A stretch of DNA of 64,000 nt from an uncultured Anaerolineae bacterium (GTDB lineage Bacteria; Chloroflexota; Anaerolineae; J036; Brachytrichaceae), in assembly GCA_938028725.1 (NCBI GenBank), contig CALIMH010000004.1, forward strand, positions 124,001-188,000, written 5' to 3'. Shown here piece after piece: positions 7,817-16,162 of the stretch. A model generated the notes under the pieces. That model was not told where the DNA came from and did not search any database. It saw nothing but the letters and a program-made list of their open reading frames with translations. Made by a program: the position numbers and the translations under genes. The first letter of the stretch is position 1; each line of letters starts with the position of its first letter.

Positions 7817-9037
7817 ATGCGCCTGCTCTTTTTAACGCCCCAGTTGCCCTTTCCACCACGACAAGGCACAGCGTTGCGCAACTGGGGACTGATTCGCCAC
7901 TTAGCCGAGCGCGGGCATCACATCTGGTTGCTCACGTTCGACGAGAGGGCAAACGGTGCGGCCAAGATGCCGGCTGTCCTACACGAGGTGTGTCAGGAGG
8001 TGGTGGCGTTGCCCCCCCCGGCGCGCTCGTGGCGCAGTCGGCTTCGCACGCTGGTCGGCTCGTCCCTCCCCGACATGGCCTGGCGGCTGTGGTCGCCGGC
8101 CTTCCTGGAGGCTCTGAAGGAGTTGCTGCGCCGACACCGCTTCGATGTGGTCCAAGTGGAAGGGATCGAGCTGGCACGCTACATGCTTGCGCTGATCGCC
8201 TGGGCTTCTGGTGCGGTGCGCTGGGTCTTCGACGACCACAACTGCGAGTATCTGCTGCAGCAGCGCACCTTTCTAGCGGACCTGCCCATGCCGTGGCGTT
8301 GGCATGGCGCGGCTTACTCGCTGGTGCAGTGGAGGCGGCTGCGAAGCTTCGAGCGTCGGGCGATTCGCGCCGCTGATGTCACGCTGTGCGTTTCACCCCA
8401 CGATCGCAAGGCGCTGCAACGCTTGGATGCGCAGGCGTCGCTGTGCCTCATCCCCAACGGCATTTGCCTGGCCGACTATGCCGGCCACTGGGCTTCGCTG
8501 AACTCATCCACCTCGCCGACGGTGGTGTTCACCGGCAAAATGGATTTCCGCCCCAACGTCAACGCTGTGTGGTGGTTTTGGCGCTCAGTATGGCCGCAAG
8601 TGCGTCAGGCGCATCCGCAAGCGCGCTTGTGGGTGGTGGGCCAAAAGCCCAGCCCGCGGCTTGACCCGTTGCGCGCCGATCCCAGCGTGACGCTCACCGG
8701 CGAAGTGGAGGACACCCGACCGTTCATCGCTCAGGCCGACGTATACGTCGCGCCGTTGCTGGCAGGAGGTGGCACGCGCTTGAAGCTGCTGGAGGCCATG
8801 GCGATGCACAAAGCAATTGTCAGCACCTCGTTAGGCTGCGAGGGCTTTGATGTGGTCTCAGGCCGCGAGCTGATCATCGCCGACACCCCCGCGGCTTTTG
8901 CTGGCGCGGTCAACGCCCTGCTGGGCGATCCCCAGCGGCGACAGGAGCTGGGTGAGCGCGCTTATCGCTTTGTCAGCAATGGTTGGGACTGGAGCGCCAT
9001 CGTCCCTCGTCTGGAAGCAGTGTATGCCAGCCTGTGA
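7817..9037 (+). CDS. GT4-family glycosyltransferase, second of the pair
   Basis: This 406-residue GT-B enzyme begins with the typical opening MRLLFLTPQLPFPPRQGT, where the following RNWGLIRHLAERGH forms the glycine-loop side of the acceptor domain. The donor half starts at VVFTGKMDFRPNVNAVWWF and carries GGGTRLKLLEAM with Glu326 of the E-x7-E region. This subtype is known from exopolysaccharide and PEP-CTERM-type sugar transfer clusters, a family-level resemblance only. The ATG abuts the stop of the preceding GT4 gene (TAGATG), so co-translation is likely. Its stop is 50 bases before the next gene, which has its own promoter. Confidence 0.88.
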   Translation: MRLLFLTPQLPFPPRQGTALRNWGLIRHLAERGHHIWLLTFDERANGAAKMPAVLHEVCQEVVALPPPARSWRSRLRTLVGSSLPDMAWRLWSPAFLEALKELLRRHRFDVVQVEGIELARYMLALIAWASGAVRWVFDDHNCEYLLQQRTFLADLPMPWRWHGAAYSLVQWRRLRSFERRAIRAADVTLCVSPHDRKALQRLDAQASLCLIPNGICLADYAGHWASLNSSTSPTVVFTGKMDFRPNVNAVWWFWRSVWPQVRQAHPQARLWVVGQKPSPRLDPLRADPSVTLTGEVEDTRPFIAQADVYVAPLLAGGGTRLKLLEAMAMHKAIVSTSLGCEGFDVVSGRELIIADTPAAFAGAVNALLGDPQRRQELGERAYRFVSNGWDWSAIVPRLEAVYASL

Positions 9038-9075
9038 GGGCGCGGCGTGGGCGCAGGCCCATGGCCCGTCTTCCG

Positions 9076-9081
9076 TACAAT
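9076..9081 (+). promoter_or_regulatory. -10 element for a leaderless transcript of the beta-synthase gene
   Basis: TACAAT ends six bases before the ATG at 9088. The spacing predicts transcription starting on the start codon. It also argues that the longer in-frame start at 8983, inside the preceding gene, is wrong. Confidence 0.55.
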
Positions 9082-9087
9082 CAAGGT

Positions 9088-10485
9088 ATGAGGACCTACC
9101 CCGACGTGCGCGACACCATCTTAGACACAATTGGCCACACCCCTCTTGTACGCTTGCATAAGGTCACGCGCGGTGTGGCGCCCGATGTGTTGGCGAAGGT
9201 GGAATACTTCAACCCTGGCGGCAGCGTGAAGGATCGCATTGGTGTGTCCATCATCGAGGCAGCGGAGCGCAGCGGCCAGTTGAAGCCTGGTGGCACTATC
9301 GTGGAGGCTACCAGCGGCAACACCGGCATTGGGCTAGCGATGGCAGCGGCCGTGAAAGGCTACAAGTGCATCCTGGTCATGCCGGACAAGATGAGCGATG
9401 AGAAAATTCGCACGTTGCGCGCGTATGGGGCCAAAGTGGTGATCACCCCCACAGCAGTGGACAAAGATGACCCGCGCAGCTACTACAAAGTGGCTGAGCG
9501 CCTGGCGCGCGAGACGCCCAACGCCATCCTCGGCAATCAGTATCACAACCCGGCCAACCCGGCCATCCACTACGCCACCACCGGCCCAGAGATTTGGGAG
9601 CAGACCGGCGGCCAGGTGGATGCGTTTGTGGCGGGCATGGGCACCGGCGGCACCATCACCGGCGTGGGGCGCTACCTGAAGGAGAAGAACCCCAACATCA
9701 AAATTGTCGGCGTGGATGTGGTCGGCTCGCTGCTGCTCGCGACCTGGAAGCAGGGGCGCCTGCCGGAGAACCCCGTCCTCAAAACCTACAAGTTGGAAGG
9801 TATTGGCGAAGACTTTCTGCCCAGCACGTTGGACCTGGGTGTGTGTGACTTGGTGGTGCAAGTGAGCGACCGCGAGGCGTTCTTGATGGCGCGGCGCATC
9901 GTGCGCGAGGAGGGCATCTTTGTCGGCGGCTCGTGCGGTGCAGCCGTAGCAGGCGCGCTGAAGGCAATCCCCATGCTCAACCTCACCCAAGCGCACACGG
10001 TGGTGGTGCTGCTGCCTGACAGCGGCTCACGCTACTTGAGCAAGTTCTTCGATGACAACTGGATGCGCGAGAACGGCTTCCTCAACACTGACTGGTCGCA
10101 AGGCACAGTGGGCGATTTCCTGCAGGCGAATCCGCTGCGCCCCGCCACCACCATCTGCCCAGAGGAAAGCCTGAGCAACGCGATCTCCTGCATGAAGCAA
10201 AATGGCTTCTCGCAGTTGCCGTTGACCGACTCCGAGGGCCGGCTGAAAGGCATTGTGATGGAGAGCGATATCCTCAGCTACATGCTCGACCACCCGCGTG
10301 AGATGTTGGAGACCACCCCCGTCTACGCAGTGGCGCGCGAGGCTGCCGCTGTGGAGGAGAGCACGCCGCTCAACACCTTGAGCGACGTCTTGCAGCGCCA
10401 CAAAGCCGCAGTGCTGGTGGACGCCCAGGGCCGGGTGCGCCATGTGATCACCATGATGGACGTGATCGACTTCCTGGCAGCATAG
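9088..10485 (+). CDS. Cystathionine beta-synthase / cysteine synthase with CBS-domain pair
   Basis: This 465-residue PLP enzyme of fold type II joins serine or O-acetylserine to a thiol, giving cystathionine or cysteine. The PLP lysine is Lys48 in NPGGSVKDR, the substrate loop is SGNTG (76-80), and the phosphate-binding loop is GTGGT (185-189). After about residue 335 come two CBS motifs (TICPEESLSNAISCM and PLNTLSDVLQRHKA, each followed by a VMESDIL or MMDVIDF-type end), a regulatory pair that can bind adenosyl ligands. The length and order match bacterial cystathionine beta-synthase. Without a partner gamma-lyase nearby, the choice between the two activities stays open. Confidence 0.88.
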   Translation: MRTYPDVRDTILDTIGHTPLVRLHKVTRGVAPDVLAKVEYFNPGGSVKDRIGVSIIEAAERSGQLKPGGTIVEATSGNTGIGLAMAAAVKGYKCILVMPDKMSDEKIRTLRAYGAKVVITPTAVDKDDPRSYYKVAERLARETPNAILGNQYHNPANPAIHYATTGPEIWEQTGGQVDAFVAGMGTGGTITGVGRYLKEKNPNIKIVGVDVVGSLLLATWKQGRLPENPVLKTYKLEGIGEDFLPSTLDLGVCDLVVQVSDREAFLMARRIVREEGIFVGGSCGAAVAGALKAIPMLNLTQAHTVVVLLPDSGSRYLSKFFDDNWMRENGFLNTDWSQGTVGDFLQANPLRPATTICPEESLSNAISCMKQNGFSQLPLTDSEGRLKGIVMESDILSYMLDHPREMLETTPVYAVAREAAAVEESTPLNTLSDVLQRHKAAVLVDAQGRVRHVITMMDVIDFLAA

Positions 10486-10495
10486 CACGGCTGTT

Positions 10496-10501
10496 TATAA
10501 T
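10496..10501 (+). promoter_or_regulatory. -10 element before secD
   Basis: A perfect TATAAT lies 37 bases before the secD ATG, just after the stop of the beta-synthase gene. The best -35-like match (TTCCTG at 10471) is weakly spaced. Confidence 0.5.
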
Positions 10502-10538
10502 CCCGCCTTGACACACCCTCGCTTGAGAGATTTGTTTC

Positions 10539-11951
10539 ATGCGTCAACTCACGATTGTCCGGCTGGCGATCATCGTCTTGCTGATGCTGGTGTCAGCCTA
10601 CATCGTTTCCCCCTTGCCGAAGCCGGAGCTGGTGCGCAACCTGGCGTTTTGGCAAGACCCACGTGCCCGCGACTTCGCGATCAAGCAAGGGCTTGACTTG
10701 AAAGGTGGCCTGCAAGTGCTCTTGGCAGCAAACTTGCCCGGCGGCGCTCAACCAACCGCCGATCAGATGGAGTCCGCCCGTCGCATCATCGAGGATCGCG
10801 TCAGCGGCTTGGGCGTGGCCGAGCCGATCATCCAGTTGCAAGGTGAGGATCGCATCTTAGTGGAGCTGCCCGGCGTCACCGACCGCAATCTGGCTATAGA
10901 CCTCATCAAGCAAACGGGCCAGCTTGAGTTTGTAGATGGCGGCTACACCCCTCCCCAAGGTGGCCTCACCATCTCCACCACGTTCGGCCTGTATCGCGGC
11001 TTGCTTTACCCAGAGACCTCCGCCAACGCTGTGCCGATTGACGCCTCGCGCGAGATCACCGAAGGCGGCCGCACGGTGTGGCCGACCGCCTTCACCGGCG
11101 AAATCATTGCCACCGCCGACGTCGGCGTGGACGCCCTCGGCTCCAGCGTGGTGAATTTCACCATTCGCCCGCAATATCAAGACAAGTTTCGCGCTTTCAC
11201 CCAGGAGAAGCTCAACCAAGCGCTATGCATCGTGCTGGACCAGCAAGTGCTCTCATGCCCGATCATCCGTGCGGTGTTGGATACGGGCGGCCAGATCAGT
11301 GGCAACTTCACACCGGACAGCGCCCGCAGTTTGGCGCTGGTGTTGAGCTACGGCTCGCTGCCGGTGCCGCTGGTGATCGAGACTACGCGCGATATCGGCG
11401 CGACGCTGGGCGCCGATTCAGTTCAGCGCTCCATTGTCGCCAGCTTGATCGCGCTGGCCGCCCTGATGCTCTTCGCGTTGCTCTACTACCGCTTGCTTGG
11501 TGTGTTGGCGGTGATCTCTTTGGTGTTCTTCACGGTGTTCTCGCTGGCGATCTTCATTCTGGTGCCGGTGGTGCTGACGCTGCCGGGCATTGCCGGGTTT
11601 GTCTTGTCGGTGGCATCAGCGGTGGACGCCAACGTGTTGATCTTCGAGCGTTTCAAGGAGGAGCTGCGCGCCGGCCGTAGCTTGCGCGCCTCCGTGGAGA
11701 CCGCCTTTCAGCGCGCTTGGCCTTCCATCCGCGACTCGAATCTGAGCGTGTTGATCACCTGTGCCATCCTATTGGTGTTCGGCAACGCCTTCGGCGCCAG
11801 TGCTGTGCGTGGCTTTGCGATCACGCTGGCGCTCGGCGTGCTGGCCAGCTTGTTCACAGCGATGTTCGTGACGCGCACCACGATGCGCTTGGTCTTCTAC
11901 GAGCGCGCGGAGAGCATTGAGCCGCGCCGCACAGTGTTGGTCGGCGCTTGA
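10539..11951 (+). CDS. secD: Protein translocase subunit SecD
   Basis: This 470-residue inner-membrane partner of SecYEG uses the proton gradient to pull exported proteins through. It has an N-terminal helix (LTIVRLAIIVLLMLV), then GLDLKGG (51-57), the SecD hallmark, then the periplasmic P1 region, and a membrane block of about five helices. Asp363 in DANVLIFER sits in the conserved helix that relays protons. The C-terminal cytosolic end is short. SecF follows after 27 bases as a separate gene. No yajC is seen beside the pair. Confidence 0.95.
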   Translation: MRQLTIVRLAIIVLLMLVSAYIVSPLPKPELVRNLAFWQDPRARDFAIKQGLDLKGGLQVLLAANLPGGAQPTADQMESARRIIEDRVSGLGVAEPIIQLQGEDRILVELPGVTDRNLAIDLIKQTGQLEFVDGGYTPPQGGLTISTTFGLYRGLLYPETSANAVPIDASREITEGGRTVWPTAFTGEIIATADVGVDALGSSVVNFTIRPQYQDKFRAFTQEKLNQALCIVLDQQVLSCPIIRAVLDTGGQISGNFTPDSARSLALVLSYGSLPVPLVIETTRDIGATLGADSVQRSIVASLIALAALMLFALLYYRLLGVLAVISLVFFTVFSLAIFILVPVVLTLPGIAGFVLSVASAVDANVLIFERFKEELRAGRSLRASVETAFQRAWPSIRDSNLSVLITCAILLVFGNAFGASAVRGFAITLALGVLASLFTAMFVTRTTMRLVFYERAESIEPRRTVLVGA

Positions 11952-11978
11952 ACTGTTCGGCGGGGAGAGCATCAATCT

Positions 11979-12941
11979 ATGTTCAACATCTTTCGGATCG
12001 TCGAGAATCGGCGTTACTACTTTTTGCTGTCCGCGATTGTGATCGTGCTGGGGCTGGCGGCTATGGTCTACAACACATTGACGCTGCCCACGCGCACGCC
12101 TTGGAAGCTCGGCGTGGATTTCTTGCCCGGCAGCCGATTTGAGCTGCGCTTCACCCAGCCGATCACCGAAGACCAAATCCGCCAAGTCTTCCAGCGCGCT
12201 GGCGTGAGCAATCCCTCCATCACGCGCCTGGGAAACCCCTCGGAGAACACGTGGCAGGTGCGCACGATTTTCTTGGAAGGCGAGCGGGCGCAAAACATCC
12301 GCAGCGCGCTAGCAGCTATCGCCCCGCTCGATGAGGCCCGCACGCAAATTCAGGCCGTCAGCCCGGCGGTGGCGGAGCAAGTGACCCGCGCTGCCATGAT
12401 CGCGATCGTGGTGGCGGCGGTGGCGATCCTGTTCTTCATCTGGCTTTCCTTCCGCAAGGCACAACACGCCGTCCGCTACAGCGTGTGCGCGATCTTGGCG
12501 CTGTTGCACGACATTCTGGTCGCAGCCGGCGTAATGGCCCTGCTCAGCGTGCTGCTCGACTGGGAAGTGGATGCGCTGTTCCTCACTGCCATTCTGACTG
12601 TGCTCGGCTTTTCGATCCAAGACACGATCGTGGTGTACGACCGCATCCGCGAGAACTTAGCGCGCTACCGCGATAGCGCCTTCGAGATGATCGTGACGCG
12701 CAGCGTGCTGGAGACGCTGCACCGCTCGCTGGTGATCTCGCTCACCACCATCCTGGTGATGGTGGCGCTGTTGCTCTTCGGCGGCGCGAGCATTCGCCAA
12801 TTCATCGTCGTGCTGTTGGTGGGGATGGTAAGCGGCACGTATTCCTCCATCTTCGTCGCTGTGCCGCTGGTGGTGGGCTGGTTTGAGCGCGATCTGCTTG
12901 GCGTGCGGCGTGGCTCTGTAATGGCCGTGGCCGGCAAGTAG
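11979..12941 (+). CDS. secF: Protein translocase subunit SecF
   Basis: The 320 residues comprise an N-terminal helix, LGVDFLPGSRFELRF (the SecF GxDFxGG-like segment, here with PGS), a short periplasmic region, and five membrane helices. The proton-relay motif FSIQDTIVVYDRIREN begins near residue 212 and carries Gln214 where most SecF proteins have Asn. It acts with SecD in late steps of protein export. A GC-rich 16-base palindrome (12959-12974) lies in the short gap before the next gene and may be a weak hairpin. Confidence 0.95.
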   Translation: MFNIFRIVENRRYYFLLSAIVIVLGLAAMVYNTLTLPTRTPWKLGVDFLPGSRFELRFTQPITEDQIRQVFQRAGVSNPSITRLGNPSENTWQVRTIFLEGERAQNIRSALAAIAPLDEARTQIQAVSPAVAEQVTRAAMIAIVVAAVAILFFIWLSFRKAQHAVRYSVCAILALLHDILVAAGVMALLSVLLDWEVDALFLTAILTVLGFSIQDTIVVYDRIRENLARYRDSAFEMIVTRSVLETLHRSLVISLTTILVMVALLLFGGASIRQFIVVLLVGMVSGTYSSIFVAVPLVVGWFERDLLGVRRGSVMAVAGK

Positions 12942-12989
12942 CCCAGCCGCAAGCCGGCGCGCTGCGCGCAGCGCAGCGCTGCACAGCGC

Positions 12990-13961
12990 ATGTTGAGTCT
13001 CAACGCTGATCTCATCGTTGCCAATCTGCTCAGCCCGCCCATCTTGTTCTTTGCGCTTGGCGTGCTGGCGGTCGCTGCCAACTCGGACTTGGAGATACCG
13101 CAGCCGATCCCGCGCGCCGTCTCGCTGTATTTGCTGCTCGCCATCGGCTTTAAGGGCGGCTTTGAGCTGCGACAGAGTGAGCTGGCCGTTGCGGCACCAC
13201 CACTGTTGGCAGCGATGGGGATGTCCGCTGTGGTGCCGCTGTATGCCTTCCCGCTGTTGAAGCGCTGGCTCAGCCGCGCTGACGCAGCAGCGGTGGCAGC
13301 GGCGTATGGCTCGGTGAGCGTGGTCACATTTGCGACGGCAGCAGCTTTTGTGGATGCGGCGGGGTTGGCGCGCAGCGGCTTTATGGTGGCAGCGTTAGCG
13401 GTGATGGAATCGCCGGCCATTGTCACCGCTACGCTGCTGTTGCGCGCTGGTTGCGCCGCAGACCAAAGCGAGAGGTGGGGGGCGCTGTTGCGCGAGTCGG
13501 TGTTCAATGGCTCTGTGTTGCTGTTGGTAGGCAGCCTCGTGGTTGGCTTTGTCAGCGGCGCAGAGGGGGCGCGCGCGCTCAAGCCATTCACCGACGACAT
13601 CTTTCGCGGCCTGCTCAGCTTGTTTTTGCTGGACATGGGCGTTGTCAGCGCGCGGCGTTTCGGCGATGTGCGCCGGCTGGGGGCTCGGCCGGTGTCCTTT
13701 GGGCTGCTGCTGCCGCTGATGAACGCGGGGCTGGGGTTAGCAGCGGCGCGCGTGTTGTCGCTCGCGCCGGGCGACGCCATACTGTTTGTTGTGCTCTGCG
13801 CCAGCGCATCCTACATCGCAGTGCCGGCCGCCATGCGGCTGATCGCGCCCGAAGCGAACCCTGCGCTGTATGTCACGATGTCGCTAGCGATCACCTTCCC
13901 GTTCAACATTGTGGTGGGCATCCCGCTATATGCCGGCTTAGTCTTTGTGTTGTGGCGATAA
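12990..13961 (+). CDS. sbtA: SbtA-family sodium-dependent bicarbonate transporter
   Basis: This 323-residue membrane protein has about ten helices in two inverted halves. SbtA (PF05982) imports bicarbonate with sodium. Family features visible here are the opening LLSPPILFFALGVLA, AIGFKGGFEL, a PLYAFPLLKR segment, AAYGSVSVVTFATA in the first core crossover, and ASASYIAVPAAMRLIAPEA in the second. The next gene is the PII-like partner SbtB, 14 bases downstream, the standard pairing in cyanobacteria and other CO2-concentrating bacteria. It suggests uptake of inorganic carbon. Some homologues may carry other anions, so the substrate is inferred. Confidence 0.85.
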   Translation: MLSLNADLIVANLLSPPILFFALGVLAVAANSDLEIPQPIPRAVSLYLLLAIGFKGGFELRQSELAVAAPPLLAAMGMSAVVPLYAFPLLKRWLSRADAAAVAAAYGSVSVVTFATAAAFVDAAGLARSGFMVAALAVMESPAIVTATLLLRAGCAADQSERWGALLRESVFNGSVLLLVGSLVVGFVSGAEGARALKPFTDDIFRGLLSLFLLDMGVVSARRFGDVRRLGARPVSFGLLLPLMNAGLGLAAARVLSLAPGDAILFVVLCASASYIAVPAAMRLIAPEANPALYVTMSLAITFPFNIVVGIPLYAGLVFVLWR

Positions 13962-13964
13962 ACT
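13959..13964 (+). promoter_or_regulatory. Possible internal -10 element before sbtB
   Basis: TAAACT overlaps the stop codon of sbtA and ends 11 bases before the sbtB ATG. It could let the regulator be made apart from the transporter. Chance occurrence is possible. Confidence 0.25.
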
Positions 13965-13975
13965 AAGCTGAAGCC

Positions 13976-14269
13976 ATGCAGCCGGTGAAGCGAGTGGAAT
14001 TTGTTGTGGACGCATTGGAAGTGCCAAACCTGCTGAGCTTGCTGGAGCAGCTCGGCCTGAGCGGCTACACCGTTATCCCCGAAGTGACGGGCAAAGGCGA
14101 GCGCGGCGAGCGACGCGGCGACGAGCCAAGCGGCGTGTTCAAAAACAGCTACGTGCTCACCACCTGCGACGCCTCGCAACTAGCCGAGCTCGTGGAGGCA
14201 ACGCGCCCCATCCTCCGCAAGCAGGGCGGTATTTGTTTGGTGAGCGACGCGCTGTGGGTCAAGCATTAG
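13976..14269 (+). CDS. sbtB: SbtB, PII-like regulator of bicarbonate uptake
   Basis: The 97 residues have the PII ferredoxin-like core: an opening beta-strand VKRVEFVVDAL, an alpha helix PNLLSLLEQLGLSGYTVIP, a T-loop rich in Gly, Arg and Glu (EVTGKGERGERRGDEPSG), a second strand NSYVLTTC, and a last strand GGICLVSDALWV. SbtB binds adenyl nucleotides (cAMP, ADP, ATP, AMP) and docks on SbtA. The protein ends at the PII core, so the C-terminal Cys-containing R-loop of many cyanobacterial SbtB proteins, which gives redox control, is absent. It overlaps the convergent glycosidase gene by the four bases TTAG. Confidence 0.85.
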   Translation: MQPVKRVEFVVDALEVPNLLSLLEQLGLSGYTVIPEVTGKGERGERRGDEPSGVFKNSYVLTTCDASQLAELVEATRPILRKQGGICLVSDALWVKH

Positions 14270-15546
14270 CGCCGTCGGCCGTACGCCACCAGCGCTTCCC
14301 ACAATGGGGTGGGGGTGAAGTCTGGCTCGACCATGCGGAAGTAGTACCAGCTTTGCTTGATCTCCGCGTCGGAGGGGCGCTTGAAGAACCAGACGCTGAT
14401 CACGCCCACCCATGGCCACTCCGCCCGCGCGCGTTCAAAAAGCAACGGCACGTAGCGCGCCTGTTGCTCCGCGCTCACCATGCCGAAACGGCCAAGGTCC
14501 GCGATGGAGGGATCGTTGGGTACGGCGTTCCAGTTGGCCTCGCTGAGCCAGATCGGCTTGTGGGCATCGCCGTGGCGCACCATGATGTCGCGCATGAGCA
14601 TGTGGCGGGCGACGTTGGTTTGCAGTGGGCTGAGCCGACGGTCGAACGGACCGCTGAACAAGCCGTAGCCCTGGGCGGCGGCGACGTCGAAGCAGCGCGC
14701 TGCACCGGCGACGTACATGCGCTCCAAAAAGATGAGGTCACTAAGGCCGCCACCAGGGTACCCGCCGCCGTCCTGGGCGATGGTCGGCGCGAGCGCTGCT
14801 GCTATCACCACGTTGTCAGGGTCCACTCGCTTCAGCCGCTCGTGCGCCAAACATAGCAGGCGCGTGTAATCCTCGGGGTTGGCGCGCTGGTTGCCCCATT
14901 CCGGGTAGATGTTCGGCTCGTTCCAGATTTGCCAGTGGCGGATGCGCCCACGGTAGCGCCGTGCCAGCACCTCCACAAAGTCGGCGAAGTCGGCAAAATC
15001 CGCCGGTGGTCCAAAGTCGCCGAGGTCGGCGTAGCCGCGATGCGCCCATCGCGGCGGAGAGCCGAGGCGCGCGATGATGCGCAGGCCATAGCGCTCGGCT
15101 AGCTCCACGATGTTGTCGTATTTCTCCCAGGCGCTGCGAGGGGGCTGATTGCGGCGGTCCTCGAAGTCGCCTTTGCCGTGAATCTCGATATCGGCCCAGA
15201 CGAACTGTTGGCGGATCCAGGCGAAACCAGCGTCGCGCAACATGCGGAGGGTGCGCTCGCGCTTGGCCACTTCCACCTCGCCCTCCAGGAAGACATTGGC
15301 GCCAAGGGGGTTGTCGGGGAGGTGCTGAATTGGCGCCTCTGGGGCGAGCGCAAGGGGCGGACGGGTGACCTCCAGCGCCAAGTTCCAAAGCGCGCGCGCT
15401 TGGCCGAAAGGGGATTCCTCGCCGGTCAGGTAAAACAGCGTTGCGCTGCCGTCAGGCGACGGGAAGCCCACCAGCATGGCCACCAAGCCGGCGATGACCA
15501 ACGCTGCCCCAGCCACCGTAGCGATGTGTCTCACCTGTTTACTCAT
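14266..15546 (-). CDS. Membrane-anchored glycoside hydrolase, clan GH-A
   Basis: This 426-residue protein has a single N-terminal helix (VAGAALVIAGLVAMLVGF), so it is probably anchored outside the membrane. The catalytic part is a TIM barrel of clan GH-A. WNEPN contains the acid/base Glu210, and WLSEANW contains the probable nucleophile Glu336, about 126 residues apart as in GH39 and GH5-like enzymes. The strand AGFAWIRQQFVWADIE early in the barrel is typical. The sugar substrate cannot be told. Its start overlaps the end of the HNH gene by eight bases on the same strand, so the two are translated from one message. Confidence 0.8.
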   Translation of the reverse strand: MSKQVRHIATVAGAALVIAGLVAMLVGFPSPDGSATLFYLTGEESPFGQARALWNLALEVTRPPLALAPEAPIQHLPDNPLGANVFLEGEVEVAKRERTLRMLRDAGFAWIRQQFVWADIEIHGKGDFEDRRNQPPRSAWEKYDNIVELAERYGLRIIARLGSPPRWAHRGYADLGDFGPPADFADFADFVEVLARRYRGRIRHWQIWNEPNIYPEWGNQRANPEDYTRLLCLAHERLKRVDPDNVVIAAALAPTIAQDGGGYPGGGLSDLIFLERMYVAGAARCFDVAAAQGYGLFSGPFDRRLSPLQTNVARHMLMRDIMVRHGDAHKPIWLSEANWNAVPNDPSIADLGRFGMVSAEQQARYVPLLFERARAEWPWVGVISVWFFKRPSDAEIKQSWYYFRMVEPDFTPTPLWEALVAYGRRR

Positions 15547-16054
15547 CGCCCATTGCTAAATACTTGCGCCACACCTCGTTGCCGGCCATGGTCAGCAAAG
15601 CCATCACCCAGAAACGCGGCCGGTAGGGCTTGCGTCGCAGCTTCATGCCGGCCTCCTCCGGCGTGCGGTTGCCCTTGCGTCGGTTGCAGTCTTCGCAAGC
15701 AATCACCACGTTCTCCCACTCCGTGCGGCCGCCCCGTGAGCGCGGGATCACATGGTCAATGGTGAGGTGCTCGCGGCCCGGCTGAGCGCCGCAATACTGA
15801 CACGTGAACTCATCCCGCAGCAGCAGCGCCCTGCGAGAAAGTGGCAAGGGCAAATTGCGCGGCACACGCACGTAGTGCAGCAGACGAATCACTTGCGGCA
15901 CCGGCAGGCTCAGCGTCGCGCTGTGGATGAACTGATCGGAGCTCTCGACTGCCTCCGCGCGTTGGCTCAGCAAAAGATGAATAGCCCGCTGGGCCGACAC
16001 CACACTGAGCGGCTCGTATGTCGCGTTCAGCACCAGCACACGGCGCAGCGACAA
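15539..16054 (-). CDS. HNH endonuclease family protein
   Basis: This 171-residue protein has a complete HNH module in its second half: FTCQYCG, then LTIDHVIPRSRGG with the catalytic His, then WENVVIACEDCNRRKG and RTPEEAGM. The four cysteines form the zinc-binding frame. The N-terminal half (VLVLNATYEPLSVVSAQRA) is the conserved lead of a stand-alone HNH family common in bacteria, whose physiological role is not settled. It is not part of an intron or restriction system here. It is the first gene of a two-gene unit with the glycosidase and is divergent from glpK. Confidence 0.88.
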   Translation of the reverse strand: MSLRRVLVLNATYEPLSVVSAQRAIHLLLSQRAEAVESSDQFIHSATLSLPVPQVIRLLHYVRVPRNLPLPLSRRALLLRDEFTCQYCGAQPGREHLTIDHVIPRSRGGRTEWENVVIACEDCNRRKGNRTPEEAGMKLRRKPYRPRFWVMALLTMAGNEVWRKYLAMGDE

Positions 16055-16141
16055 GACGGAGTGACGGTAGTTGCTCTCGGCCTCAGCACCTCACGCGCGG
16101 AATTTCGTGCAACGCAACGCCACCATTGTACTCGAATCGGC

Positions 16142-16147
16142 TAGACT
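16142..16147 (+). promoter_or_regulatory. -10 element before glpK
   Basis: TAGACT ends 15 bases before the ATG at 16163, which predicts a leader of about eight bases without a ribosome site. Confidence 0.4.
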
Positions 16148-16162
16148 AATGAAGCATAGCTT

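Noticed and set aside
12959-12974. 16-base GC palindrome between secF and sbtA as a regulatory site
   Set aside because: Its composition is only G, C and one T/A pair, common by chance at this GC content. Kept as a remark only.
12665-13780. A 371-codon minus-strand frame opposite secF and sbtA
   Set aside because: Its Ser/Thr/Ala/Pro-rich low-complexity product is typical of a shadow frame, and both genes beneath are clear.
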